Shown: positions 1 to 11,542, counted from the stretch's first letter. The stretch is 64,000 nucleotides of DNA from Rhodosorus marinus (GCA_029953675.1 JAMWBK010000009.1:1054001-1118000), one strand, 5' to 3'. Numbers and translations: made by a program. The notes: a model not told the origin generated them from the letters alone.

Positions 1-1092
1 CTAGAGTAATGAGCTACGCTGCTCATATAAATGGTTCCTCAACGATAGCAAATCCAAGTGGCTCCAGTCTAGTTCGGGACTGGGCACTCGATACGTACGC
101 GTCTTCCTCTTATCCTGGTAGAGATCCTGCCGTTCAAAAAAAGTCAACGGGTTTGCTCGACTGTAGTGCCAGATACTCCGCTTGATGGATCAATTCTCCC
201 CCTTCCCTTTGCCTTGTGATCGGCTCTTCTCTATGCGTCAACGAATACTTTTCTGGTGGCTCCGTTCACCGCGGTGGACTGCCTTCTACGGAGGGTCGGA
301 CTTCCAGTTCCGTGCGTACGTATTTTCTTATCTACTCGCTCTCAAATGCGCTGAAAGAGCACCCACGCTGCTCATTTGAGTTACTTGCCAAAGCAAGCAA
401 GCGCATCAACGAGTCCTAAGGTTGTTGGTTTGCGGACAAAAAACCCAGCTCTGGTCGTAGACATCGCGGAGGATAGAGTGTCTTGGTTGCTACGATCCTA
501 GCACGATAGGTCTCTCCTATCAATCTGATCCCATCCTAACAAATGCAATTGATGATCGGCCGAAGCAAAGGAGTAGACAAAACCCCGGAAAGCGAATGAA
601 GGAGCATATCTGCTTTTAACGAGACGACAAACGCAGCGAGACGGACTGTCACATCCTATTAGAGGCGATTTTCGCCTATTGAATATCACGTAAACCACGC
701 TGTGGGTAGCGTCCTCTCAGAGTGCTGACGTTGGGGTTTTCGTGTTTGAGCCCATCGCGCGTCAACGTAACACCGCAAATGCGTTCATTCGCTCGTCATG
801 AATGTCCAATGCCCCAGGAAGTCGCTGTAGTAGCCGTTCTTCCTTTCAAAAAGTTGTATAAGTTCTGATATACACCAATTGCAACCGCAATGATTCGCTT
901 TCCGAGGTGTACTAGACCATGTCAATGGCCGTTTAGCACAGTTAACTTTTCGGAAAAACGGAGTAGTGTAGGTTGCGTCCTATCGTGTCAAAAGCTTCAA
1001 AACTCGTGCTTACTGGTTTCACGAGATCCTTGAACAGTTCCCTGAAGTCGGACAGGATCCAATCCCAGAGTTTGGGAGGATAAACCTAGGGG
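1..1092. other. No gene recognised at left edge
   Basis: I read both strands and found only short open frames (60-70 residues) without family resemblance, a consistent splice pattern or a skewed leader. The DNA is of average base composition with no AT-rich core. It may be the 3' flank or distal exons of a gene whose body lies left of the window. Nothing can be supported as coding here. Confidence 0.4.
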
Positions 1093-1911
1093 TCAAATAA
1101 CCGATGCAGTTGCTCGGCTTTGGCCACCCCCTACTCCCCCACCCGCCAAGTACTCAGCTGTTGTTTCAATGCACAAACGATAAGAGGGCGCGTTAAGAAG
1201 CAATTCTGAACGTTTCTTCTTTGCGCTTAACAAGGTAGCCGAGGAGTATATGGAACACTTACTGTCATCTATGGCACCAACTTCATGATCTTTTCCATAA
1301 AAGAAAGTGAACGGAGAAACGAAAATCGAGGGGAACCCAGCGATGAGCAGGAAAATATTGGAAATACCGCTCACGCCTCCGCTGAAACCAGCCGTTATGC
1401 AAAGCGTCCCCATGCTAGCAAGCATCAAAACAAAAGACAAAGGGTACTTGAGTACTTGTGCATGTCAAATGTATCCAATCCAGATCGCGCGGACAGATGA
1501 AACACTTACAAGAATTCGAAAATCGCTCTAAGGCGGGGGCCCTTGAGAAATCCAAAGCTATTCAGCAGCTTTTCTGGCCTTCCAATAGTTCCAAAGAAAA
1601 GCAGTACTCCACAGATTCTGTGATGCCGTAAACGAGACGATGATGGGAGACAATGAGCGACAAACCAAGGGGAAAACTGAACTTTCCAAGCCGAGTGTGG
1701 ACGTGCGGGCTCACATGCTGTAGCAAAATATTGCAAACGAAAGTGGATTTGACAGCGCCGCGGTAATCGTGATGAAGAACGCAATGATCGACACAATACC
1801 TGCTACGATCAGCAGAAGCGCCACCAGCAGGTTCGTCCAGTAAACTACCTTCTCCCACTTCCCACCGCCTCCTCCCCCCAAACCACAGCATCCACCATCA
1901 TCCATTTCCAC
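1093..1911 (-). CDS. COPI-associated-like membrane protein
   Basis: Four exons give an unbroken 173-residue frame: 1911-1715, 1617-1510, 1414-1263 and 1157-1093. All junctions are GT-AG and the phases agree. A glycine-rich cytosolic start (MEMDDGGCCGLGGGGGG) is followed by four hydrophobic segments, roughly residues 25-60, 66-78, 100-118 and 124-145, with a GxxxFFGTIGRPEKLL-type loop between helices 2 and 3. This length, helix number and loop resemble the COPI-associated protein family (vesicle coat-linked Golgi/ER membrane proteins). That assignment is by pattern memory only; a generic four-helix membrane protein remains possible. The C-terminus is Gly/Ser/Ala-rich. The gene is read leftwards from the divergent promoter it shares with the ChAPs gene. 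Confidence 0.5.
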
Positions 1912-3545
1912 CTAAATTAAAATCTAAAAAGAAGCCCACAGTTGTGAAGAATCCACCAACAAACCTCCCCAACTCCTTCACATCAGCCAAAACCCAGACA
2001 AAACACACACAATGCGAAAAGGAAAACTACCAAACCAATCCAACCACTAACACGAACCCACCCCCCCCCAAAAAAAAACCTTTCTCACAGATCCCAAACA
2101 GCTCAATACCTCAAAAACTTCGTACAGTCCCCTAAAACTCACAAAATCCAGACAAAGCTTTATCTCCTACCAATCCTCAACTCTCCCAAAGTTCATGCAT
2201 CCCCCCCGGCACCCTTTTCTTACACCGTTCCCGTCCTTAATTTTTTCACCGTTCCCATCCTCTAAATTCAGCAACAACAACAACAAAAAACAGCAAAATC
2301 ACTATCCAAAACGACCCATCTCAACCCCCAAAAATAAAAAACCGTCAAAACAATACCAAAAACGAATATTCAATCAAACTAGCTGCACAAAATAGATTGA
2401 AAATTCAATCCACGAATATCCTGCTCTTTGAATATCTAAATAATTTAGTTCCACGGCAGAATATCTCTCTTCGTACAAGGAAAAAAGTAAAAAATCGGGT
2501 TGATTGGGATTTCCTCTATATCGTTTTACTTCTTGAGTAAATATATTAACAAAACAATAATATAGATATATTGATGAGCATAGTGTAATATTTGATGTGT
2601 TCGGTGGAAGGTGATAGTACGGATTTAGTACGGATACGAAAAGCTGCTGCCAGTGGCAGCCACAGTGTTTCTAGACGAACCGATAGGCGGATGAGAGACT
2701 AGGCGGTATTGTGTGTGAGCGGACCGCGAGTAGAGGAGAGCTCTTTTTGGGGTCGAGATGCGAATTCAAGGGGAACTTTTACCCCCGCTCTCTCTTGTAC
2801 GTCATTTGTTCCGCGTCTTCTGGCTTTTTGTGGGGGTGGAGGATTATGTATGATCTGTGTTCTTGCCAAAAGACAAAAGAAAACATTGAGCTTCTTCTTG
2901 CTCCGCTCGCTGTCCTAGTTTTTCTTTTTGCCGTCTTGGGGCGTCTCTGTTCTTGGTATTTTCGTCCTCGTGGCTTTGTGCGTTCTCTCATCTGAATTCG
3001 TTATGCGAGTCTGTTGTTGAGGACCAAGACTCGGGTCTTGCCGCGGCGGCAAAGGGACGAGACTAAAATCCAGAAATCCTTGCGTCCCACGACTCAATTG
3101 AACAGAAACGATCACTAGACCAGCTTCGAAGGTATTCTAGGATCCAACCCTATCATACTACATGTAATTACGAGTGAACTTCGAGGACAACTTCATCAAT
3201 ATAAACTATTCATATATTATAACGATAATTGCATGTAATATTTCATGCAATTACGCTTTCAGTTGGCAATGGAGAAACTCCGTGAGCAATATGTATATGG
3301 AAAGTGAGAGCTGGTTCCTAGTGCCGTCTTGGTGCCTTCGAAGGGGAGTGGATGGTATAGATTTCAGACTGAAAAGTCGATCGTCTCGTTGAATAGTAAA
3401 TAGAGTTTATATCTGCCGAAGAGGATACCCGAGTTGTGCTTTTTCTGGAGGAGAGAAGTGGATAGGGCTGAGTAGGGACAGGTGACTTGGTTTTGGGGAG
3501 AGGGGGAGGGGAGGGAGGGGGTGTTGATATTGTTGATTGACGAAG
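1912..3545. promoter_or_regulatory. Divergent promoter region
   Basis: This 1.6 kb lies between two genes transcribed away from each other. Its left third (about 1920-2400) is extremely C/A-rich on the + strand with C8 and A9 runs. The centre (about 2400-2640 and 3160-3260) is AT-rich with repeated ATATT-type motifs. The right part, up to the ATG at 3546, is G/T-rich and ends in a G-run leader. The skew therefore points in the direction of transcription on both sides. Short open frames here look like products of the base skew. Confidence 0.6.
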
Positions 3546-6293
3546 ATGGATACTCTAGCTCATACGATCGAGGTTTCGGAGCCTTCCCTCAATTTTGCTG
3601 CGGAGATGAGGCAGGAAGCGATGGAAAAGTTTCCGCCGTTGGGCCCGCCGGACATTGTCACGGTGAAAAAAGAGCACTCTCCTTCTTATGGCAAGACTGT
3701 TGAGCAGGTATGAATGAGACTTCGTCGAATTTTCTGAACAGATTTTCAGTGGCGCTTTCCAGAATTCCTCGCGTGCATGCATTCTGCGCAATACTAATCA
3801 CACGATTTGCTGTTCCAACGTCTTCAGACGTACTATCACTGTGTGAGAGGATATGACGTGAGCAGCGAAGAGGTGGTCTCCGCGTACATAGCTAGTCTCG
3901 TGAGCTCCGGTTTTAGAATGGGATCCTGGTATCAGGTAAGGTTATCACTGAAATAGTTCATCCCAGCAGCTTTCATTGCAACGCTGATAATTCACTTCCG
4001 GTCCCACAGCAGTCATCAGGAGGTCGTTGGCAAATTCAGAAAGTGTGGTATAGATCATATTGTATTCTCAGCAAACTGGACATTGTTGTGACCGCGGATT
4101 TCCCCGGAAGTGTAGCAGTTTGCGGTCTAGATGCGGACGGGAACGAAGTCGAAGTGACACCAGATACGTGGAAGGACTGCTTTCTCAGTGCTGCGTGTAG
4201 GCATATTCAAAGGATAGGAGAGGCTCCTATATACCCGTGTATGAAGGTAGTGAGAATCGTCAAATTGTCTTTCGGACAAGTGCTTGGCGGTGTCCAAGAA
4301 GGGCCTGTCCCTCCCGCTTTTAAGCCGTTAGGTTGCCTAACAGTCTTTTCTCTTGATAGGTTTATGACTTGTTCGCAGATCCGACTTTGGAGGAACAGAT
4401 GCTCACGTACGCACTTGATCTACAGGAGAAGTGGCATCTTGCGGGTACCAGCCGGGCCTACAAGCACGAAGGAGATCGGTCGGAAGGGGGATGTGCCGAC
4501 TCTCGCATAGCAACGACAATATACGAGCATTTTGTATCGCAGGCCAGATTTCAGCAAGCAGTTGACTTCTTCAAAGAGAGAGCCAGCAAGCGCGATCCTG
4601 AGTGTGCAGTTCACGCGGCTAGAGCCTATCTCGCACAGGTACCCTGGAAATTTTCCCATGCTGAGTTTTGAAACACCCCACGGCCTGCTAATCTTTGGTA
4701 GTTAGCGATTTACAATATGCAGAGCGGCAGGAAAGGCCTCTCACAGATTTGTCCGAACGTTTGCGCAGGGAAACGTCCCAGCCGCGGTGGAATTGCTCGA
4801 GGACGTGTTGAAGCAGCTCCCCAACTCTAAGTTTGCTAGTTGCGTATTGCTTGAAGCTCTTTCTTCGAAGGGTGAATTTGAAGAAGCGGGACGTTACTAT
4901 GAGTCTCACAAACAAACCGTCGAATCGGATTCACTCGCAGTAATCAATGTTGCACAGGCTATGGCGAAGGCGGGGAAATTCGGTACAGCATTGACCATCC
5001 TTAATTTGGCTGAGATGCCGACGCCACCACTGGACCCCCTCTTACGAGAATTGATCCCCGCGAAGAGCAGCAAGACAACGCATGAGTACTCAAAAGAAAA
5101 GCTAACTGACCTTGATGCTGCCAGGATCATGGCCCTTCGCCTAAAGGAGGAGAGGAGACCAGGATTAGACAAGAATTTGAACGAACTTCCCGCAAAGATG
5201 ATGACGGAAACCGACCGCGCTGCCTACAACGTTCTTGTGACTGTCCTTGAAGCCATTGGCTGGGAAAGCGTTCTCGATGTTCGTTCCAAATGTTTTATCA
5301 TGCGTGAGGACGTTGAAAAGCGTTGGAAACAAATTGAGGACGAGGCTAGGGAAGCAGAAAGAGGCACTGATGGTGATGCCGAAGAGGAGGAGCAGCCCAA
5401 CGCCGCTCAGGGGGAGCAGAATGGACACGGCGCAAGTACTGAAGACAGCCCGGAAGCGGGTTCCAGCATGACGGTTGCGGAAGCGGAAGAAGGAAAGGGT
5501 GGTACCATAAGTGAGGAAGAACTGCGGCCGGTAATACTTACGTCAGAAGGTCTTGATGATGAAGAACCCAACGAGTTGTCAATTTCGAATTCTCCCGGTC
5601 CGCAACCTTCAACAGCGAACAAAGTGTCCAGCATCGAGAAGGTGACGAACAAGCGTCTTTGCCAGCTTTGGCTGGATTACTTAGTTATGACCATGTTCGA
5701 AGATCTCAGATGTAAGCGGGAGATGATGGCGGAGCTCCGGGACAAGGAAGAGGAGTCCGTCCCTTTGGATACGATTGTGAAGGAAACAATTCTGACAGGA
5801 GGGGACTGGCTTCGAAGGGCGCAGCTCTCCATAAGGCTACGCATGCGGAACGAGGCCATCAGTTGTCTGGAAATTAGCAGGCAGCTGTATGAGAAGAAGT
5901 CCAAGCTTGCTCTTGCTGTGCACATCGAGTGGATGGACTTCTGTGTCTCGGAGGGTGACGTGCAAGGTAGCTTGGAACAGATTGCATCAGTGGTAAACGG
6001 TCTCTACACGCTCATTCCGCACACTCGTCGAATAGCGTCAGTCAATCAAGTGCGAACAGCTGTGTTCGGTTTGGTATCAAAGGCTGGATTGCGCGATGTT
6101 CGAGCCGCCGTAAACGACATGGACGAAAAATCTTCAACTAGAATTCATCCGGTAGGCTCTACGATATGACCTTATCTAAGCAGGATAGTCGGACAGTCAG
6201 CTGAAAAAGAGCTGTTTCTTGTCCCGCGTTTCTTTCTCTCTGCAGGTGCTTCTGGATGCCGTTAACTGGCATGTCCATCGCTACGATGATTAG
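3546..6293 (+). CDS. ChAPs-family exomer-like protein
   Basis: Six exons join in frame: 3546-3707, 3828-3935, 4010-4246, 4360-4638, 4769-6151 and 6246-6293, giving 738 residues, the size usual for ChAPs (Chs5-Arf1-binding proteins such as yeast Bch1/Bud7). ChAPs coats carry selected cargo from the trans-Golgi network to the cell surface. The N-terminal part contains the YYHCVRGYD segment and the central part TPR-like helices (QAVDFFKERASK, EEAGRYYE). An acidic low-complexity insert follows at about residues 465-545. The short last exon ends in VLLDAVNWHVHRYDD, which resembles the conserved ChAPs C-terminus. The start is the first ATG after a G-rich leader. No frame break was seen. The stop lies 19 bp from the stop of the opposing gene. 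Confidence 0.85.
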
Positions 6294-6312
6294 CAGTTCT
6301 ACAACGGATGAA

Positions 6313-6850
6313 TTACTCACTGACTGCTAACACGTTGTCGTACTCTTTGCATGAGGCGGCACCGAGATGGAAAATCTCCATATCGCCGAAAGGAACCTTT
6401 TTGGTTCGCTGGATCTGACTGTGAACATAAGGTGCTTCTAAACAATTAAGTAAATTGAATATTCACAAGAGTTGCGAATAAACATCACCTGAAGCGGAGT
6501 CAGGTACGACGGAGAAGTGATGCTAGACCCTACTCTCAATATGAGGTCGAGCCGTGCGGCTACCAAATCATTTGAAGTAGTGGGAACGAGACAGAGGACC
6601 TCTTGGTTGAGATACTTTCATCCCAGAAGACGATACTGCTGCGCTGCCGGGCTCGACTGTCCAGTAGACGGCCTGAAGGTTGATCCCTTGAACTAACTGT
6701 ATCGCGGTTATGAACTAGTTATCACTTTATCGTTTGAAGTTGGAGCTTCGTTATCAATGCGATGAGGCGCGGATATGGTATTGGCAAGCGAGTCCTTCGC
6801 TTCTCCACCCAGCCCAGGCCTCTGCCATCCAGCAACTCAAACCAGTAAAA
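6313..6850 (-). CDS. Unrecognised protein, possible very short introns
   Basis: The - strand carries a clear coding run that ends at 6313 (..FGDMEIFHLGAASCKEYD..). Its last intron is an ordinary one of about 65 nt. Upstream, two further coding pieces (..LVQGINLQAVYWTVEPGSAA and YLNQEVLCLVPTTSNDLVAA..) are in different frames. They join cleanly only if GT-AG introns of about 29 and 22 nt are removed; otherwise the gene has frameshifts. A hydrophilic N-terminal part (..EAKDSLANTISAPHRID..) starts near 6820, but no convincing ATG in that frame was found. An ATG at 6828 opens a different frame. I do not recognise the family. The C/A-rich leader at 6880-7010 and the AT-rich core beyond it support transcription from right to left. 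Confidence 0.45.
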
Positions 6851-7516
6851 ACGGTTTTCCGCAGCTAAGTCGATCCCGGTCTTCAGTCCGCGTCCAAGGG
6901 GGGTGCAAAAACAATCACCAGTGCTCAACAAAAAAAATCCCCCTTCCCACAAACAGCTCCAACCCCTAAAACTATATCTAAAACTTACAAAACTTGATAA
7001 ACTCATTACAAAACAAATTCAATTCCTAGGGTGCAAAGGCAGCTTAATATTTTGTATCGGTCAAACTGCCCCCTTAATATATACCTTCGCAACTAGTGTT
7101 GAAAATTTGGAATTTTAACACCCCCAGAATTTAAATGATTGAAATATTGATTGAATACATCGGATCGGCCTCAAGAAGCTCTCGGCATGGATTTTGAGGT
7201 TTCAAGAGTTTTGTGGCTTTTTTGATGGTTTGGGAGGGACGCCTTTAAAAGTATTGGATTGAGGGGATAAAGTGGATCGATTGATAACAAGCTCGATCGT
7301 TTTGGGGGTGCGGGGGGGAGAGGGTTGGGAGGATGCTCTTGGGAGTTGTTAAGGATTGAAGGTAGGCTTGGACGGAGGTGAGGAAAAGGTTCATCCGGGT
7401 GTGTGTATACATACTTTTGGTATTTGGTTTAGGTTGGTAAAAGAGGTGGTGGGGGAGTGGGAGGGGGAGGGTCAGGGGTTGGGTGTTTTTTGGGGGTTTT
7501 TTTTTTTTGAGGAGTG
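6851..7516. promoter_or_regulatory. Divergent promoter region
   Basis: The left part (6880-7010) is C/A-rich, the centre (about 7010-7170) AT-rich, and the right part (7200-7516) strongly G/T-rich, finishing with G-runs and a T-run immediately before the ATG at 7517. The arrangement matches the other divergent promoters of the window. No coding exon was found inside it. Confidence 0.55.
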
Positions 7517-8066
7517 ATGGCTTTGAGGAGCTTGGCGCGGCCTGGCTTTATGCCGCGGAGGGGTATGTCTGTGATTGCGACTGTTAAGTCGGCAGCGGAC
7601 ACTACATCGAAATCGTTTCCTGCGCCGGCGATGATTTCTGCGCAGAGGGAAGTTCTCATGGAGATTTATAAGGAGAGGTTGTATTGGTTGAATCCTGGTA
7701 AGCGATGGGGCCACAGCTTCTTTGTTTTCGTTGGTAGTGTCTTTCTCCTCGGTGGTGTTCACTCTGTATCCTCACGAATTTGTGGTATGAAGATTTGAAG
7801 AATAGTTTTCTGAAACACCGCTTTCTCCGCTTGGCCTCAAAAAACTCGTAGAGAGCATAATTTCATATTCTGACGCAGATTTCGAGAAGGCCGATCTTGA
7901 CTACCAGAGATATGTCGACGCAGAGAACCAGAACATCAGCCAGGCTTTTCCCGAAGAAATGCGCGCGGATGCGAAGAAGAATTTGATCCCGACGCATCCG
8001 CACAAGAGGATGGAGAAAATCAATGGCAAAACGCTGAAGTTTGCTTTCCCCTATCTTTTTGATTGA
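7517..8066 (+). CDS. Small single-helix protein, probably mitochondrial
   Basis: Two exons (7517-7784 and 7879-8066) give 151 residues. The N-terminus is rich in Arg, Ala and Ser and poor in acidic residues (MALRSLARPGFMPRRGMSV), as in mitochondrial presequences. It is followed by a basic segment (KERLYWLNPGKRWGHS) and one hydrophobic helix (FFVFVGSVFLLGG, about residues 73-86). The second exon is hydrophilic and ends ..KFAFPYLFD. An alternative donor (GTAAGC) near 7699 would remove the helix while keeping the frame. I do not recognise the family; a small accessory subunit of an inner-membrane complex would fit the layout, but that is inference. Confidence 0.55.
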
Positions 8067-8306
8067 ACTAAAAGGACTATGTTATGATGTAATCATGCGC
8101 ATCCAAGCTGTCGAGACGCCGAATTTCATAGACTTCATCTAGGCGTTTATTTCATCTTCGTCTCTACGAAAATTCATCAAGCTTTTCATGCGATCCATTT
8201 CTCTATCCAACGCTCTCGAGTCGGGGGATCAATGCAAGGCATTCGAACCATTCCAACTACTTGACATCTCCTAAATTCAAACCCGAACACAAGTGGATAC
8301 GCGAAG

Positions 8307-9587
8307 CTATGCCACAGCGTCCATGAAGGAAGGTGCCTGGACTGGAAGATCCTTCGGACTCGGCAGAACTTTGTCGATAAGACCTAGACGATCGATACCA
8401 CATGTATATCCTCGTTAGAAATGCTCATCCACTATCCCGGAAAGCGTTGCAACTCTCGTTTCCAACTAACCGTATTCCTTAGCTTCAACGGAAGTTAGGT
8501 ACTTTGTCCTGTTCGCATCTGCCTGAACCTGTTCCAAGGTCTGTCCGCAGGAGTCCGCGATGATCTGGAAAGCTTGCTTTCTGTTGAACAAGACTTCGCG
8601 AGCCTTGATTGCGATATCAGCCGCCTTTGCGAAGAGAAGGAAAGTTCAAGTAGATCGATCTTAGCAACAAGAAGAATCCTAGACTTCAGACAGAAACAGT
8701 CCATGTTTATACACGTACCTGTCCCTGAGCCTGTCCCCTCGGCTGGTGGAGCATAATGGTGGAGTTTGGCAGGGCTGCTCTGTGTCCCTTCTCACCGGCG
8801 CCAAGTAGCATAGCAGCCATTCCGAAGGCCTAAAATAAAAGAGAAAGGAGTTAATCATCAGTAGGAGGTTCTTTGTTTTGCGATTGAAGAGCCGATTGCT
8901 CAGCGTAAGCAAGAGAAGATAGGGTGTTGGACAAAACGGAAAACGAATTAAGCCACCGGTCAGCACGTACTTGGCCAATGCAGATCGTATGAATTGGAGG
9001 CTTGACGTAGTTCATGGTGTCCACAATAGCGAATGCCTCGGTTTCAAATCCGACGTTCTGACCCTCAGCGGACGAAGTTCCAGTGGAGTTTATGTACCTG
9101 TCAAAGGGAATCCACGAGTATAAACAGACTTGGCCTTGAGGAATCCGTCTCCATTTAAAATCAAACGCAGAACACGGCAAGCTCGTCCAGAAGTAAAGCA
9201 GTGGCGTTGCAAAAGAATCCAGCAAGTATGGATCAAAAACAAGCCTTGATTCCAGAGACAGCAAGAACGGATCACTCTGGTCGGATAAACTTACATAAAG
9301 ACCGGCTTTTCAGCGTTGTCGTACTGCAAGTACAAAAGCTCTGCAATGATCAACTCCGTCACCGCGGGAACGAGCGGCATCCCGAGATAAATAATCCGAT
9401 TGTGGAGCAGCAGCGACGGCAGATCTGGGGGCGGACCAATCCTCGCACCCTCATAACTCGACGCCCCGCTCTGCATCATCCTCACCGTATTTTTCCTCGC
9501 CGCAACAGCCTCCACTCGTCGCGCCCCCAATCCATTCACACGATGGCCACGCACACCGCCGCCAACAAAACTGCTAACGAAAGCCAT
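8307..9587 (-). CDS. clpR: Plastid ClpR, non-catalytic Clp core subunit
   Basis: Five exons (9587-9295, 9097-8971, 8829-8719, 8624-8471, 8383-8307) give 253 residues; an in-frame ATG at 9635 would add 16. The mature part matches cyanobacterial ClpR closely: [18 protein letters not shown], then [15 protein letters not shown], the [11 protein letters not shown] segment and a C-terminal [12 protein letters not shown]. In ClpP the nucleophile sits in GQAASM; here the motif is [11 protein letters not shown] with Gly in place of Ser, while the His of MLHQP remains. It should therefore be a structural subunit of the stromal ClpPR protease ring. The N-terminal 40 residues ([11 protein letters not shown].., Arg-rich) look like a transit peptide with an early Phe. 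The 5' leader is C/A-rich on the + strand. Confidence 0.88.
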
Positions 9588-9635
9588 ACCCCTTTCCCCA
9601 AACAAAAACACTCCTTCTCCCCCTCCAAAATCCAA

Positions 9636-10412
9636 AAAATCTGTCCGGCTTCACCTCCAAATTTCACTCCAAAAGAACCTACTACTTCCTTTCACGCACT
9701 TCAAACCCCCAATTCCCATTCCCATTCCCAATCTCACTCCCTTCCTACCATCTCCCCAAACAAACCCAACCAGACCCAACCGCACCCCATCTCCTCTCCC
9801 CCCCCCCCAAAAAACCTCCCTCTTTGTTCCAAAACCAAAATTTCCTATTAAAAAACCAACCATCAATCCTCGTCCATGAAAACGAAGATCGTGGGTTTCT
9901 CAAGATTTTCCACTGGCAAAGTCATTTGATATGACATATTAATGATTTTCTCGATATCTTATATTCTAAAATATTTCTAAATTACATTTTATAATAGACT
10001 AGATTATATTTATAATGACTGTATTATGTGTTGTAAGATGAATAATTGGATAAAAGAGTGGATAATCAATCTTTATTTTCTTTTGTTGCATTTTATGGTT
10101 AAGTGTCATACTTGGTTTTCTCGTAATTGCACGCGGGAATTTGTTTTTAAGATTTTTTAGATAACGGGTTGGGACAGGCTGCCCGATTTTTCGAGACCAA
10201 TGAGAAGTGAATATGAGGAGGCGAAGACCTACTTTGATGGGAAAAAATGCGATTTGGGAGTTGTTTTTTTTTTCAGTTTTCCAGGATCGCGGCTGGTTTT
10301 CTTCTGTGAGTCGTGGGCGTTGGTTGTGTGAGATCTCTTGGTTGATCTCTGTGTTTTTATACTGTGCCTTTTGTAACTGCTCTAGCTATTTTGTTTATAT
10401 GTTCATCCACTG
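9636..10412. promoter_or_regulatory. Promoter region upstream of clpR
   Basis: 9640-9840 is C/A-rich (a C10 run near 9800), 9930-10080 is AT-rich and 10090-10410 G/T-rich, the same three-part pattern as at the other divergent promoters. This predicts a + strand transcript starting near 10.1 kb. The only candidate is the small open frame at 10413-10811. Long open frames through the C/A-rich part follow from its skew. Confidence 0.45.
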
Positions 10413-10811
10413 ATGCTATCTACTCCTCATCAATGCTACCCCTCCCCTACCCCCCGGTTCCCCCAAATCGCCCCCTCGTTTTGTTTTTTTTGTGGTTCGT
10501 CAGCGTCTTCTAATCTGGAGATTGGTCGGCCAGGCGCTTCTGTGCGGAAGAAGTACGACAGGAATCCGCTTCTTCCATTGAACAAAGCTATTACTGTTCT
10601 TTGGTTCTTCCTTGTCTGGCTTTGGCTCAGGCGGCTTTCTGCTGTTCGAGGTGGTCGAAGACCGACTTGTCCCCAAGATCATCTGTTGCCGGCTGTTCAA
10701 ACTTTCTGTATGCAAAGAACAGAAACATGGCGGCGAAAACTCCAAGACCTCCACGCTCTACTTGAGCAGGCAGCAAATTCAAGAAATGACCACCGGTCAG
10801 AATCGGGGTAA
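10413..10811 (+). CDS. Possible small membrane protein, antisense to next gene
   Basis: An open frame starts at 10413. After a Pro/Cys-rich beginning it contains a basic stretch (ASVRKKYDRNPLLPLNK) followed by a hydrophobic helix (AITVLWFFLVWLWL), which looks like a real type of small membrane protein. Its 3' part runs antisense into the last exon of the DUF2301-like gene. That part is less convincing, so the true end may be earlier, through splicing. The G/T-rich leader from 10100 supports rightward transcription. No family is recognised. Confidence 0.25.
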   Translation: MLSTPHQCYPSPTPRFPQIAPSFCFFCGSSASSNLEIGRPGASVRKKYDRNPLLPLNKAITVLWFFLVWLWLRRLSAVRGGRRPTCPQDHLLPAVQTFCMQRTETWRRKLQDLHALLEQAANSRNDHRSESG

Positions 10812-11542
10812 GGACCATAAGACCCCAAGCCTCTTGACGGTTAAAGCAGATTCCCTCCTGCACAAATAGACGTAGGAACAAGAAAACTCAGGATTCGGAA
10901 GCTAATCCCAATACGGCCTGACAAATCTCTGTACCTTAAAGAAGAGACCCGTCATGGCTACGAATGTCCAGCCAGTAGCAAGCATCCACAGCGTTTGGTC
11001 ATAAGTTCCAAGCGCGAGACCCTCCCCTGTGAGGAACAAGGCAGCGATGGCGCCTGCCGTCCCCGCTCCCCACAAAGCTTTCAACAGGTTGTGCATTGGC
11101 TTCATGTAGATGTGAATCTTCCACAACGACAGACCTAATAACCAAGATTGACACGAGTTAGAACCGAAGAGCTTCGTTACAAGTCGGCACTCCTCTGGAA
11201 GATGACCGTACCCAAAAATCCGTTTGCTACGAGGTACAACGCGTCCACCACCGGCAGTGGCGGTTTTTCAACCCCGAGAGTAATCCCAACCGCGATCGCA
11301 GCGGAGACAGCAGCTCCGAGCAGCGCAAATCGATAATCGCGAACTCCAATCACATCACCCTTGGTCAGATACCAATCTCCAAAGTTTCCCTTGAAGGGAC
11401 CTTCGAGGACCTCACTATCTCCAGAAGAAGACATTCGAATCGGCGCCTTCCTCACTGCACGTGACTGGGGTCTGCCGCATGTCAGCCCCTTCCTAGCAAT
11501 TGTCAATCCAGTGGTGCTCACCACAAACCCATAACTGGCCAT
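10627..11542 (-). CDS. DUF2301-like plastid membrane protein
   Basis: Three exons (11542-11212, 11134-10935, 10857-10627) give 253 residues. Residues 1-45 are basic and rich in Ser/Ala/Arg (MASYGFVVSTTG..) and look like a transit peptide. The rest has six to seven hydrophobic helices, with the conserved-looking pieces MKPMHNLLKALWGAG, EGLALGTYD and FNRQEAWGLMVLTPILTGGH. These resemble the DUF2301 family of cyanobacteria and plastids, whose function is unknown. The C-terminal tail is charged (KFEQPATDDLGDKSVFDH). The family call rests on my recognition of the pattern. The neighbouring ClpR gene is on the same strand, but there is no evidence of a shared transcript. Confidence 0.65.

Noticed and set aside
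9201-9851. 216-codon open frame on the + strand
   Set aside because: It is antisense to clpR exon 1 and its C/A-rich leader. The product is a low-complexity Pro/Ser/His/Asn string caused by base skew, and the real gene is on the other strand.
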